A stretch of DNA of 8,429 bases from Actinomycetes bacterium. Lineage in GTDB: Bacteria > Actinomycetota > Actinomycetes > Actinomycetales > JAJYRW01. This document shows, one piece after another, positions 1 through 7,611 of this stretch. The stretch is from NCBI GenBank assembly GCA_021793895.1, contig JAJYRW010000053.1, forward strand, positions 1 to 8,429. Reading direction: 5' to 3'. Positions within the stretch are counted from its first letter, which is position 1. Every line of letters starts with the position of its first letter. The position numbers and the translations under genes are program-made. The notes beneath the pieces are model-generated. The model saw nothing but the letters and a program-made list of their open reading frames with translations. It had not been told where the DNA came from and searched no databases.

Positions 1-1045
1 TTCCGAGCGCACCACGGCAGAGGCTCCAGAATTACAAGAATTCTTCGCACTCATGCGTCAGCGCCATATTGCCGCAGGAGCACTGGAAGTCTCCTCCCAC
101 GCTTTGAGCCTCCACCGGGTTGCTGGTTCCCATTTCACGGTCGTAGCGTTTACTAATTTGCAGCGCGATCACTTGGACTTTCACGGCGATATGGAAAGTT
201 ATTTCCAAGCAAAACTCGCCTTTTTGCAGCCGCAATTCACCAATCGAGCCATCGTGTGCATAGACGATGATTGGGGCGTGCGCGCCGCGCGGGAGGCCGG
301 CGTGCCGGTCGAGACACTGAGCACCAACGGGCAAGAGGCCACTTGGCAGGTGCAAAATATTCAGCCCCGCCTTACCGCCGCCGGTGACGTGGACGTCGGG
401 GCGAAGTTCGTACTCGCTGGGCCAGAAATAGAAATCGCAGTAGAAACCCATCTCGTCGGCGCGTTTAACGTCACCAACGCCGCACTGGCAATCTTGCTCG
501 CCCATGGCGCGGGAGTCCCGATCAAGGTTGCGGCCCAAGCGATTGGTTCATATCCGGGCGTACCGGGTCGGATGGAACATGTTTTTGGGCGCGAACCCGG
601 TCCGCTGGCGATAGTTGACTATGCTCACGCGCCCGATTCGGTTATCGCCGCCGCCCAGGCAGCGCGCCCCCTGACACCGGGGCGGCTGATTGTGGCCGTA
701 GGCGCGGGTGGAAACCGTGACGAGGGCAAGCGCTTCTACATGGGCGAGGCCGCGGCGCGGGCAGCTGATGTGGTCGTGATTGCCGATGATAATCCCCGTT
801 TCGAGGACCCAGCGAGCATCCGCGCTGAGGTAAAGCGCGGTGCGAAATCAATTCCAAATAAAACCGTTTTAGAATCAGACTCGCGCCGCGATGCTGTTGC
901 CGTGTGCGCTGACTTGGCTGATGAACGGGACACGATTTTGTTCGTTGGCAAGGGCCATGAGACCACCCAGGAAGTCCGCGGGGAAATGTTCCATTTTGAT
1001 GATCGGGAAGAGCTGCGCGCTGCGTTGGCGAGGCGATGGCTGTGA
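1..1045 (+). CDS. murE: UDP-N-acetylmuramoyl-tripeptide synthetase MurE, 5'-truncated by the window edge
   Basis: Cytoplasmic Mur ligase that adds the diamino acid (third stem residue) to UDP-MurNAc-L-Ala-D-Glu using ATP. The frame is open from base 2, upstream of the first in-window ATG at 53, so the gene enters from the left; 347 residues are visible of a usual ~500. The N-terminal domain and the ATP P-loop are outside. Visible in order: RTTAEAPEL (bases 8-34), EVSSHAL, FTNLQRDHLDFHG with the following YFQAK (its Lys fits the carbamylated lysine of the family), DYAHAPDS (start of the C-terminal domain), GAGGNRDEGKR, DNPR at 788-799 and GKGHETTQE near the end. DNPR is the motif that recognises meso-diaminopimelate in studied MurE enzymes, so an mDAP stem is likely but not proven. 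The stop TGA overlaps the murF start by 10 bases. Confidence 0.97.
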   Translation, partial: SERTTAEAPELQEFFALMRQRHIAAGALEVSSHALSLHRVAGSHFTVVAFTNLQRDHLDFHGDMESYFQAKLAFLQPQFTNRAIVCIDDDWGVRAAREAGVPVETLSTNGQEATWQVQNIQPRLTAAGDVDVGAKFVLAGPEIEIAVETHLVGAFNVTNAALAILLAHGAGVPIKVAAQAIGSYPGVPGRMEHVFGREPGPLAIVDYAHAPDSVIAAAQAARPLTPGRLIVAVGAGGNRDEGKRFYMGEAAARAADVVVIADDNPRFEDPASIRAEVKRGAKSIPNKTVLESDSRRDAVAVCADLADERDTILFVGKGHETTQEVRGEMFHFDDREELRAALARRWL

Positions 1046-2553
1046 TCGCTTGCACCGCGGCTGAGATAGCCGCAGCCGTAGGCGGGGAATTAACCCCCGC
1101 TGCCCAGATAAAAGCCGCGGGACCGACCGCCACTAGCCCAAACGATGCTGTGCCGACCGCCACCAGCCCAAAAGCCCCGGCACCGGAGATAACCGTCACC
1201 GGTTCCGTCGTGGTTGACTCTCGCCTAGTTGAGCCCGGCTCACTCTTCGTTGCGCTGCCCGGAGACCACCACGACGGGCACGAGTTTCTCGCCGATGCTT
1301 TTAACGCCGGCGCGGCTTTAGCCCTGGTCACAAAACCAACCAACTACCCGGCCGTAATTGTTTCCGATACGCAATACGCCCTGGGCCGCCTGGCCCGTCA
1401 CGTGCTGCGTCTCCTGCCAAAAACGCGCGTAATCGCACTGACCGGATCAGCAGGTAAGACCACCACGAAGGACCTCATCTCCCAGATCATCTCGCCCCTT
1501 GCCTCAACGATTGCCCCGCTTGGATCGTTTAATAATGAAATTGGGCTGCCGCTGACCGTCCTAAGGGCGGATGCGGACACGTGGTTTTTGGTGCTCGAAA
1601 TGGGCGCAGCCGGCATCGGACACCTGGACTACCTCACCGAGATTGCGCCCCCTGATATTTCACTGGTTTTGGGCGTCGGGCAAGCCCACCTGGGCGAGTT
1701 CGGGTCCGTCGAACACATTGCGCAAGCCAAAGCTGAACTTGTCACGGGAACAAAACCAGGTGGCACCACGATCCTCAACGCTGATGATCCGCGGGTAGCG
1801 GCAATGGCCCACCAGGCCCACGGGCGCGCCGTCCGCTTTTTCGGCCAGGGCGCCGATTACCGCGGCGCAGATTCCAGCCGGACCAGTAATGACGCCGGCG
1901 TCGATGTGCGCTGTTCCAACATCACGCTCAGCGACGCGGGCGCTGCGAGTTTTGATTTATCGCACGGGGGCGAAACGGTTCGCGTTGCGTTACAGCTCAT
2001 CGGCGGCCACCAGTACGTGAACGCCACTGCCGCCGCCGCGGTGGGGATCGAGTTGGGAATTTCGCTGCCGACGATTGCCGAGCGCTTAAACGCCGCTCAG
2101 GCCCTAAGCGGGGGCCGCATGGCCGTCACCGACCGCTTTGATGGGGTGACGATCATTCATGATGCGTACAACGCCAATCCCGAGTCGATGGCGTCCGCCC
2201 TCGAAACACTCGCCCGGATCGGGCAGGGCCGGCGCACCTGGGCAGTCTTGGGTGAGATGCGCGAACTGGGCCCGGCTGCAACCCAAGCGCATGAGCGGGT
2301 GGGGAGCCTCGCCGTCCAAAATAAAATTGATCGCCTGCTAGCAGTGGGCCAGGAGGCCGCCGGCATTAGATCCGCGGGCCTACGTGAGGGAGCACGCGAA
2401 GAGGACTATCGTTTCGTACCTGACATTGCAGCAGCCCGAAGACTGCTCGATGCGGAATTGAAAGCGGGAGATGTGGTGCTGTTAAAAGCATCGAACGGAA
2501 CGGGACTGTGGCGGCTGGGCGATGAACTGGCCGGAAAACGGGAGGAAAACTAG
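1036..2553 (+). CDS. murF: UDP-N-acetylmuramoyl-tripeptide--D-alanyl-D-alanine ligase MurF
   Basis: Cytoplasmic Mur ligase that joins D-Ala-D-Ala to the UDP-MurNAc tripeptide, the last soluble step of precursor synthesis. 505 aa, longer than E. coli MurF (~452). N-terminal substrate domain with VDSR (61-63 region) and LFVALPG; ATP loop TGSAGKTTTK at 136-145; central motifs EMGAAGIGHL and GQAHLGEFGS; NADDPR; C-terminal domain with HDAYNANPESM at 375-385 and LGEMRELG; closing KASNGTGLW. The ATG at 1036 gives a normal start for the family (MAVIACTAAEIAAAVGG) and overlaps the murE stop by 10 bases; only a weak GAGG lies very close upstream, so translation probably depends on coupling to murE. Oddities: residues 30-49 hold two copies of PTATSP in a Pro/Ala/Thr-rich stretch, and the usual NVG before AHLGEFGS reads GVG. 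Confidence 0.97.
   Translation: MAVIACTAAEIAAAVGGELTPAAQIKAAGPTATSPNDAVPTATSPKAPAPEITVTGSVVVDSRLVEPGSLFVALPGDHHDGHEFLADAFNAGAALALVTKPTNYPAVIVSDTQYALGRLARHVLRLLPKTRVIALTGSAGKTTTKDLISQIISPLASTIAPLGSFNNEIGLPLTVLRADADTWFLVLEMGAAGIGHLDYLTEIAPPDISLVLGVGQAHLGEFGSVEHIAQAKAELVTGTKPGGTTILNADDPRVAAMAHQAHGRAVRFFGQGADYRGADSSRTSNDAGVDVRCSNITLSDAGAASFDLSHGGETVRVALQLIGGHQYVNATAAAAVGIELGISLPTIAERLNAAQALSGGRMAVTDRFDGVTIIHDAYNANPESMASALETLARIGQGRRTWAVLGEMRELGPAATQAHERVGSLAVQNKIDRLLAVGQEAAGIRSAGLREGAREEDYRFVPDIAAARRLLDAELKAGDVVLLKASNGTGLWRLGDELAGKREEN
1123..1172 (+). repeat. Short in-frame direct repeat within murF (period 30 bases)
   Basis: Two 20-base copies, 1123-1142 and 1153-1172, differ at a single position (CACTAG versus CACCAG). 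Their starts are 30 bases apart, so the frame is kept; they encode PTATSPNDAV and PTATSPKAPA, residues 30-49 of MurF. The segment lies between the first helix region and the VDSR motif of the N-terminal domain, where a surface loop is expected. It looks like a recent small tandem duplication. Confidence 0.8.
2541..2545 (+). promoter_or_regulatory. Strong Shine-Dalgarno for mraY
   Basis: GGAGG within the end of murF, 8 bases before the ATG at 2554. It fixes the mraY start directly next to the murF stop (TAG-ATG, no gap), which allows re-initiation by terminating ribosomes. Confidence 0.8.
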
Positions 2554-3639
2554 ATGCGGGCGATTTTGATATCGGCCTCCGTTGCCCTGGTTTTCTCACT
2601 CCTGGCTACGCCGCTTTTTATTCGATTCCTCGTGCGTCGGGGTTATGGTCAATTCATCCGCGATGACGGCCCCACTTCGCACTCCACCAAGCGCGGAACA
2701 CCCACAATGGGCGGGGCGGTCATCATCGCCTCGACCTTTATCGCCTACGCCTCGGCCCACATTTTTACCGGTCGTTCCCCGGGTATTTCCGCCCTCCTCG
2801 TCCTGTTTTTAATGGGCGGAATGGGCTTGGTGGGCTTTATTGACGACTTCATCAAAATTTCCAAACAGCGCAGCCTGGGCTTAAGCGCGCGCGGAAAAAT
2901 CTTGGGTCAGGGCCTTATTGGCATAACATTTGCGCTTTTAGCCCTGCAATTCCCCAACAGTTTTTACCGCACCCCCGCATCGACCGCGATCTCCTTCGTG
3001 CGAGATACCAGCATCGACCTAGCGTTTGCCGGAGCCGGGCTGGCAATTGTGCTTTTCGTCCTGTGGGCGAACTTTTTGATCACCGCCTGGTCCAACGCGG
3101 TAAACCTGACCGACGGGCTGGACGGACTGGCCACCGGGGCCTCATCCATGGTGTTTGCGGCCTACGTTGTTGTGGGAATCTGGCAATCAAATCAGTCCTG
3201 TCAACTGCTCTCAGCTGCTGGACCGGGTTGCTATGAGGTGCGCGACCCGCGCGATCTGGCCATCGTGGCCGCCGCCATCATGGGCTCGTGTTTCGGATTT
3301 TTATGGTGGAACGCCTCACCGGCAAAAATCTTTATGGGTGATACCGGCTCCCTCGCCCTGGGCGGCGCGCTGGCAGGCATATCGATCCTGACGCGCACCG
3401 AAATCCTTGCGGCCATTCTCGGTGGCCTGTTTGTCATCATCACCCTGTCAGTGGTTTTGCAAGTTGGCTCCTTCAAACTGACTGGAAAACGCATATTTAG
3501 GATGGCGCCCCTGCAGCACCACTTCGAACTGCGAGGTTGGGCTGAGGTAACCATTGTGACGCGATTTTGGATCATTGCCGGCCTCTTCGTGGCGCTGGGA
3601 TTGGGCCTGTTTTATGCCGAGTGGGTTGTGGGGCTGTGA
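2554..3639 (+). CDS. mraY: Phospho-N-acetylmuramoyl-pentapeptide-transferase MraY
   Basis: Integral membrane enzyme that transfers phospho-MurNAc-pentapeptide from UDP to undecaprenyl phosphate, making lipid I. 361 aa, normal for the family, with about ten hydrophobic segments. Key motifs: DDGPTSH and RGTPTMGG (cytoplasmic loop after TM1), FIDDF with Asp97/Asp98, NLTDGLDGL (184-192), FMGDTGS with Asp263 fitting the catalytic Mg-binding aspartate, and [13 protein letters not shown] near residue 320. The first His of the classic HHH triad is Gln321. A predicted outer loop after TM6 carries Cys216 and Cys226, followed by [10 protein letters not shown], an actinobacterial-looking insert. ATG at 2554 is supported by a strong Shine-Dalgarno. 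The stop TGA overlaps the GTG start of murD by 3 bases. Confidence 0.98.
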   Translation: MRAILISASVALVFSLLATPLFIRFLVRRGYGQFIRDDGPTSHSTKRGTPTMGGAVIIASTFIAYASAHIFTGRSPGISALLVLFLMGGMGLVGFIDDFIKISKQRSLGLSARGKILGQGLIGITFALLALQFPNSFYRTPASTAISFVRDTSIDLAFAGAGLAIVLFVLWANFLITAWSNAVNLTDGLDGLATGASSMVFAAYVVVGIWQSNQSCQLLSAAGPGCYEVRDPRDLAIVAAAIMGSCFGFLWWNASPAKIFMGDTGSLALGGALAGISILTRTEILAAILGGLFVIITLSVVLQVGSFKLTGKRIFRMAPLQHHFELRGWAEVTIVTRFWIIAGLFVALGLGLFYAEWVVGL

Positions 3640-5162
3640 AGCTTGAAAACAAAGTTGTCGCAGTAGCAGGGCTGGGCGTTACCGGACGAGCTGTCAGCGA
3701 CGTGTTACTGGCGCGCGGCGCCCACGTTCTAGGTGTGGATGCGGCCGCTGAGTCCAAAAATGAAGATCTGGCGGCGCTTTTAGAGCGCGGACTCGAAGTC
3801 ACCGCGCGGGACTTTGACATCGCCGCGGCCCGCGAATGGCTCACGGAAAAAGCCCCGGAGCTGGTGGTGGCCTCTCCCGGCTGGCGGCCGACCACGCCGC
3901 TGCTGCAGGCGGCGCGCGCGAGCCAGATTCCCATATGGAGCGAAGCGGAACTCGCCTGGCACCTGCGCTCCGCCCGCGGCCCGCAGTGGCTAGCCGTTAC
4001 CGGAACAAACGGAAAAACCACTGTGGTGCGCCTGTTAGAGGCGATTTTGACGGCTGCTGGCCGCAGCGCACAGGCCGTGGGCAATATCGGGGAGCCGCTC
4101 ATTACCGCGGCACTGAACGACGATTTGGAATTCCTCGCCGTCGAACTCTCTAGCTTCCAACTGCACCACACCTTCACCATGGCGCCCTTGGCATCCGCGC
4201 TGCTCAACATTGCCCCCGACCATTTGGATTGGCACGGCAGCTACGCGAAATATCGCGCAGCTAAGGCAAAAATCTTTGAGCGCACGCGTCAGGTGTGCCT
4301 GTATAACACCGCTGACTTTGCGACCGAAGAAATCCTGCGCGCCGCCGACGTTGCGCCCGGAGCCCGCGCGGTGGGAATCACACTGGCGATCCCCACCCTG
4401 GGCACGCTGGGAATAGTGGAGGGCCACCTATACGACCGGGCCTTTAACCCCCAGCGCCGCACCTCGGCGCAGGAAATTGGAGCCTTGGGCGACCTCGTCC
4501 CTCCGGCTTCGGCAGGGACGAGGCCCGAAGCGGCCCTAAGGCAATTACCGGCTCACCTGGTCGAAGATGCCCTATTCGCGGCCGGGCTCGCGCTCGCGGC
4601 GGGCATCGAGCCAGCCGAGATTGCCGCGGGCTTGCGCGCCTTTAGTCAAAACCCCAGCGGCAGGCAGCATCGGGGGGAGCGGGTCGCCGTCCATAATGAT
4701 GTTGCCTTCGTGAACAACTCCAAGGCAACCAATCCGCATGCGGCCCAGGCCGCCTTTAGTGGACTTCCCTCCCGCAGTGCCGTGTGGATCGCCGGGGGCG
4801 CCAGCAAGGGAGCCAACCTCGAAGATTTGGTCGCTCAAGTGTCCCCGCAGTTGCGCGCGGTGGTCCTAATTGGTCGCCAACGGGCGCAATTAAGCCAAAT
4901 ACTTGCTCGACACGCGCCCGACCTCCCCGTGATTGAGATCGATGAGGCCCAAAATAAGGGCGTGGACCAAAACGGTGCTCGAGCCGCGGCGATCATGGAT
5001 CGCGCGGTCCGAGCTGCCCAACAACTGGCCCACCCGTCAGACACCGTGCTCTTGGCACCCGCCTGCGCCTCCCAAGACCAGTTCGACTCTTATGTTCAGC
5101 GCGGCGAGTTATTTAGTGCGGCCGCCCAAAAATTAGCCGCGGAGGAAGGAGGGGCCAACTAG
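3636..5162 (+). CDS. murD: UDP-N-acetylmuramoyl-L-alanine--D-glutamate ligase MurD
   Basis: Cytoplasmic Mur ligase adding D-glutamate to UDP-MurNAc-L-Ala. GTG at 3636 is chosen over an in-frame ATG at 3567 because the latter would overlap mraY by over 70 bases, while GTG gives [17 protein letters not shown], with the GxGxTG loop at the expected distance from the N-terminus; it overlaps the mraY stop as GTGA. 508 aa. Motifs: SPGW; P-loop TGTNGKTT (122-129); [13 protein letters not shown] (170-177); [11 protein letters not shown] (191-201); [11 protein letters not shown], with Lys210 fitting the carbamylated lysine; [11 protein letters not shown] (from 360); [26 protein letters not shown] (473-486). 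Oddities: NNSKAT where NDSKAT is usual, HLVED (307-311) where the family often has HNxxN, and a linker at 286-304 that looks extended and contains a strong DNA hairpin. Confidence 0.97.
   Translation: MKLENKVVAVAGLGVTGRAVSDVLLARGAHVLGVDAAAESKNEDLAALLERGLEVTARDFDIAAAREWLTEKAPELVVASPGWRPTTPLLQAARASQIPIWSEAELAWHLRSARGPQWLAVTGTNGKTTVVRLLEAILTAAGRSAQAVGNIGEPLITAALNDDLEFLAVELSSFQLHHTFTMAPLASALLNIAPDHLDWHGSYAKYRAAKAKIFERTRQVCLYNTADFATEEILRAADVAPGARAVGITLAIPTLGTLGIVEGHLYDRAFNPQRRTSAQEIGALGDLVPPASAGTRPEAALRQLPAHLVEDALFAAGLALAAGIEPAEIAAGLRAFSQNPSGRQHRGERVAVHNDVAFVNNSKATNPHAAQAAFSGLPSRSAVWIAGGASKGANLEDLVAQVSPQLRAVVLIGRQRAQLSQILARHAPDLPVIEIDEAQNKGVDQNGARAAAIMDRAVRAAQQLAHPSDTVLLAPACASQDQFDSYVQRGELFSAAAQKLAAEEGGAN
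4493..4523 (+). repeat. Perfect 10-bp inverted repeat (hairpin) inside murD
   Basis: CCTCGTCCCT at 4493-4502 and its exact reverse complement AGGGACGAGG at 4514-4523 flank an 11-base spacer (4503-4513). The spacer can extend the stem (CCG with CGG) or form a C-UUCG-G tetraloop. There is no U tract after it and it lies mid-gene, so it is not a typical terminator. It encodes about residues 286-296 of MurD, a non-conserved linker ahead of the third ATP-site motif. It may be an inserted palindromic element or an RNA structure affecting translation or RNA stability; I cannot decide from one copy. Confidence 0.7.
5141..5152 (+). promoter_or_regulatory. Strong Shine-Dalgarno for ftsW
   Basis: A purine-rich run with two GGAGG cores (5141-5145 and 5148-5152); AAGGAGG ends 10 bases before the ATG at 5163. 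It sits in the last codons of murD and supports the ftsW start directly after the murD stop (TAG-ATG). Confidence 0.8.
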
Positions 5163-6473
5163 ATGAGCGTGGTATCGCGCTTAAACCCCTCCGATGCTGC
5201 CCGAGCCACCAAAGAGGGAGTCCGCCCGCGGTTGTGGGACTCTTCGGTGACCAGTTACTACCTGATTTTGGGTTCGACGCTGCTATTGACAGCGCTGGGG
5301 CTGGTAATGGTTCTTTCCAGCTCCTCGGTGACCTCCATGGTTTCGGTGGGCTCGCCATATGCCACGTTCATTAACCAGGCACGCTGGGCACTGATTGGCA
5401 TTCCGCTGCTGTGGGGAGCCTCTAGGCTTCCAACCCTGACCTACCGGCGCATGGCGTGGGTGATTTTGGGCATTGCCGTATTTCTACAACTGCTCGTCTT
5501 TTCGCCTTTGGGTGTGGACGTCAACGGCAACGTGAACTGGATCCAAATCGCCGGCCAGCGCTTCCAGCCCTCCGAAACCATCAAGTTAGCGCTCATAATT
5601 TGGCTGGCGGTCGTACTCAGCCGCAAGCAGCATTTGCTCTCGCAGTGGGGGCACGTAATTATTCCCGCCTTCCCCGTGGTTGCCCTGTCGGTCGGAATAG
5701 TTTTGTACGGCCACGACCTGGGCACGGCCATGGTTATTTTGGCGGCGGTGGGGGGCGTGTTATTCACGGCCGGGGTGCCGCTGCGCATGTTCGGAATCGC
5801 GGGAGTGGGCATGGTCCTCATCGTGGGCAAGATGGCGATCGACAGCCCCAACCGCATGCATCGCATTGGCGCGTGGCTGGACGATAGCTGTGACCGGCTC
5901 GGCGCCTGCTATCAGGCCTCGCACGGACTATGGGGATTGGCCGAAGGGGGCGTTTGGGGTTTGGGCCTGGGGGCGAGCCGGCAAAAATGGCAGTACCTAC
6001 CCGAGGCGCATAACGACTTCATCTTTGCGATTATCGGTGAAGAACTGGGGCTGTGGGGAGCGCTGCTGGTGCTGTTGCTCTTCGCGGTGATGGGCATCGG
6101 AATGGCCCGCATCATCCGCCGCCACTCAGATCCGTTTGTGAAGATCGCCACCGGCGGAATCTTGGCCTGGCTCATGGGGCAAATGATCATCAACGTTGGT
6201 GGGGTGACCGGACTTTTGCCCATCATTGGGGTCCCGCTTCCGCTCGTATCAGCCGGGGGTAGCGCGCTGGTAATGACGATGTTGGCCATTGGTGTAGTTC
6301 TGAGTTTCGCGCGCACCGAGCCCGGAGCAAAGGAAGCTTTGGCGGCGCGCGGATCAGTTGTGCGCAAAACGCTTGCGGTGGTCGGTCGCACGCGCGGGGC
6401 TCGGGCCGCAACTGCCCCCGGCACTAAGCCAGCGGGCCCGGCCCGCAAGCGCGCGGACCGCATGGAGGAATAG
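5163..6473 (+). CDS. ftsW: Septal peptidoglycan glycosyltransferase FtsW (SEDS family)
   Basis: Multi-spanning membrane protein of the SEDS family that polymerises lipid II at the division site, normally with a class B penicillin-binding protein. 436 aa: a short cytoplasmic N-tail (~30 aa), about ten hydrophobic segments, and a basic C-tail from about residue 390. Motifs: GVDVNGNVNWI and FQPSE in the first half; GHDLGTAMVI; a large outer loop with YQASHGLWGLAEGG, LGLGASRQKW and LPEAHNDFIFAIIGEELG, where Asp285 fits the catalytic aspartate known in FtsW/RodA; and NVGGVTGLLPIIGVPLPLVSAGG (344-366, split by position here as one family signature). Placement between murD and murG favours FtsW over RodA. 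Its only two cysteines, Cys243 and Cys249, lie in the large outer loop. ATG at 5163 has a strong Shine-Dalgarno. Confidence 0.96.
   Translation: MSVVSRLNPSDAARATKEGVRPRLWDSSVTSYYLILGSTLLLTALGLVMVLSSSSVTSMVSVGSPYATFINQARWALIGIPLLWGASRLPTLTYRRMAWVILGIAVFLQLLVFSPLGVDVNGNVNWIQIAGQRFQPSETIKLALIIWLAVVLSRKQHLLSQWGHVIIPAFPVVALSVGIVLYGHDLGTAMVILAAVGGVLFTAGVPLRMFGIAGVGMVLIVGKMAIDSPNRMHRIGAWLDDSCDRLGACYQASHGLWGLAEGGVWGLGLGASRQKWQYLPEAHNDFIFAIIGEELGLWGALLVLLLFAVMGIGMARIIRRHSDPFVKIATGGILAWLMGQMIINVGGVTGLLPIIGVPLPLVSAGGSALVMTMLAIGVVLSFARTEPGAKEALAARGSVVRKTLAVVGRTRGARAATAPGTKPAGPARKRADRMEE
6464..6469 (+). promoter_or_regulatory. Shine-Dalgarno for murG
   Basis: GGAGGA at the very end of ftsW; its GGAGG core ends 8 bases before the GTG at 6477. 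It favours this GTG as the murG start, 3 bases after the ftsW stop, over the second GTG at 6483, which would be 14 bases away. Confidence 0.75.
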
Positions 6474-6476
6474 ATT

Positions 6477-7607
6477 GTGAGCGTGGACAACACTGATCGC
6501 AATACTCCGCGACCCACCGTATTGCTGGCTGGGGGCGGTACCGCTGGGCACGTAAACCCGCTTTTGGCTGTGGCGCGTGAATTACGGCGCCGGCGCCCGG
6601 CTGCCGAACTGCTGGTTTTGGGCACTGCCACCGGTCTCGAACAGCGGCTGGTCCCCGCCGCCGGATTTGAACTCGTTGAAATTCCGCGCGTGCCTTTCCC
6701 GCGGCGCCCCTCAGGCGACATGCTGCGCTTTCCCGCCCGGATGCGTCAGGCCGTGCGGGCGGCAGAGGCGGCAATTGATCGCATTGATGCGGACGTGGTG
6801 GTGGGATTTGGCGGATTTGTTGCCACTCCGGCATACCTAGCTGCCCGCAATCGCCAGGTTCCAATTGTGGTCCATGAGGCCAATGCGCGGCCCGGACTGG
6901 CCAATAAGTTGGGAGCGCGCTTCACCAACCACGTTGCGGTCACCTTCCCCGACACCAAACTCGCCGGTGCCCAGGTCACCGGACTGCCCCTGCGCCGCGA
7001 AATTGCTGAACTGGATCGGTCCGCCCAGCGTGCTGGAGCCCGCGCCGCGTTGGGAATTCCGCCCGACGTGCCACTGCTGTTAGTAACCGGTGGATCGTTG
7101 GGAGCCCAGCGGTTGAATGAGGCGCTCACGCGCGCCTCGGGGCAGCTCACAGCTGCGGGCGCCCATATTTTGCATTTGACGGGGGCCGATAAGGCCTTCG
7201 ATATTGCTGACCAGGTCGACACTTCGGCCCACCACATCGTGGAATACCTGGACCAGATGGAACTAGCCTACGCGGCCGCTGACCTGGTGCTGTGTCGATC
7301 CGGCGCCGGCACCGTGGCCGAACTCTCAGCAGTTGGCCTTCCCGCCATCTATGTACCACTGGCCATCGGAAACGGCGAACAGCGCCTTAATGCTGCTCCC
7401 GTGGTAGCAGCTGGGGGCGCGGTAATGATTTCGGACGGCGAGCTCACCCCTGACCTGATCACCGCAACCGTCTCGGAACTACTTTTTGATCCGCCGCGGC
7501 TGGAAGATATGGCCCGGAAGGCTGCTGATTTTGGTCACCGCGCTGCCACAGCTGAAATTGCGGACATGATCGAGATCGCCGCCACCAAGCGTCGCGATGG
7601 GCACTAG
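6477..7607 (+). CDS. murG: Undecaprenyldiphospho-muramoylpentapeptide beta-N-acetylglucosaminyltransferase MurG
   Basis: Membrane-associated GT28-family enzyme that moves GlcNAc from UDP-GlcNAc to lipid I on the inner face of the membrane, giving lipid II, the substrate for FtsW. 376 aa, normal for actinobacteria. N-terminal acceptor domain: GGGTAGHVNPLLA (19-31), VVGFGGFVATPAYLAAR (from ~108), HEANARPGLANK (from 133). C-terminal nucleotide-sugar domain: TGGSLGAQRLNEA (from 204), CRSGAGTVAE (273-282) and GNGEQRLNA (298-306), which matches the donor-sugar binding region. The GTG start gives a short polar leader (MSVDNTDRNTPRP) before the first beta strand and has a good Shine-Dalgarno. It lies 3 bases after ftsW and 4 bases before murC. 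Confidence 0.97.
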   Translation: MSVDNTDRNTPRPTVLLAGGGTAGHVNPLLAVARELRRRRPAAELLVLGTATGLEQRLVPAAGFELVEIPRVPFPRRPSGDMLRFPARMRQAVRAAEAAIDRIDADVVVGFGGFVATPAYLAARNRQVPIVVHEANARPGLANKLGARFTNHVAVTFPDTKLAGAQVTGLPLRREIAELDRSAQRAGARAALGIPPDVPLLLVTGGSLGAQRLNEALTRASGQLTAAGAHILHLTGADKAFDIADQVDTSAHHIVEYLDQMELAYAAADLVLCRSGAGTVAELSAVGLPAIYVPLAIGNGEQRLNAAPVVAAGGAVMISDGELTPDLITATVSELLFDPPRLEDMARKAADFGHRAATAEIADMIEIAATKRRDGH

Positions 7608-7611
7608 GGCC

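Noticed and set aside
642..1343. Minus-strand open frame (233 codons) opposite murE-murF with a repeated GLVAVG-like stretch
   Set aside because: The repeat is just the antisense reading of the murF direct repeat; no independent support for a gene.
3567..3635. N-terminal extension of MurD from an upstream ATG
   Set aside because: It would be read from inside mraY in another frame, lacks family similarity, and places the GxGxTG loop too far from the N-terminus.
3572..4210. Minus-strand open frame (212 codons) opposite murD
   Set aside because: Ser/Ala/Arg-rich antisense shadow without ribosome binding site or known motif.
4493..4523. Hairpin as a rho-independent terminator
   Set aside because: It lies mid-murD and is followed by GC-rich coding sequence, not a U tract.
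5912..6721. Long open frame on the minus strand (269 codons) opposite ftsW-murG
   Set aside because: It is antisense to two strongly supported genes, spans their junction, and its product has low-complexity Ala/Pro/Ser/Arg content with no recognisable domain; expected in high-GC coding DNA.
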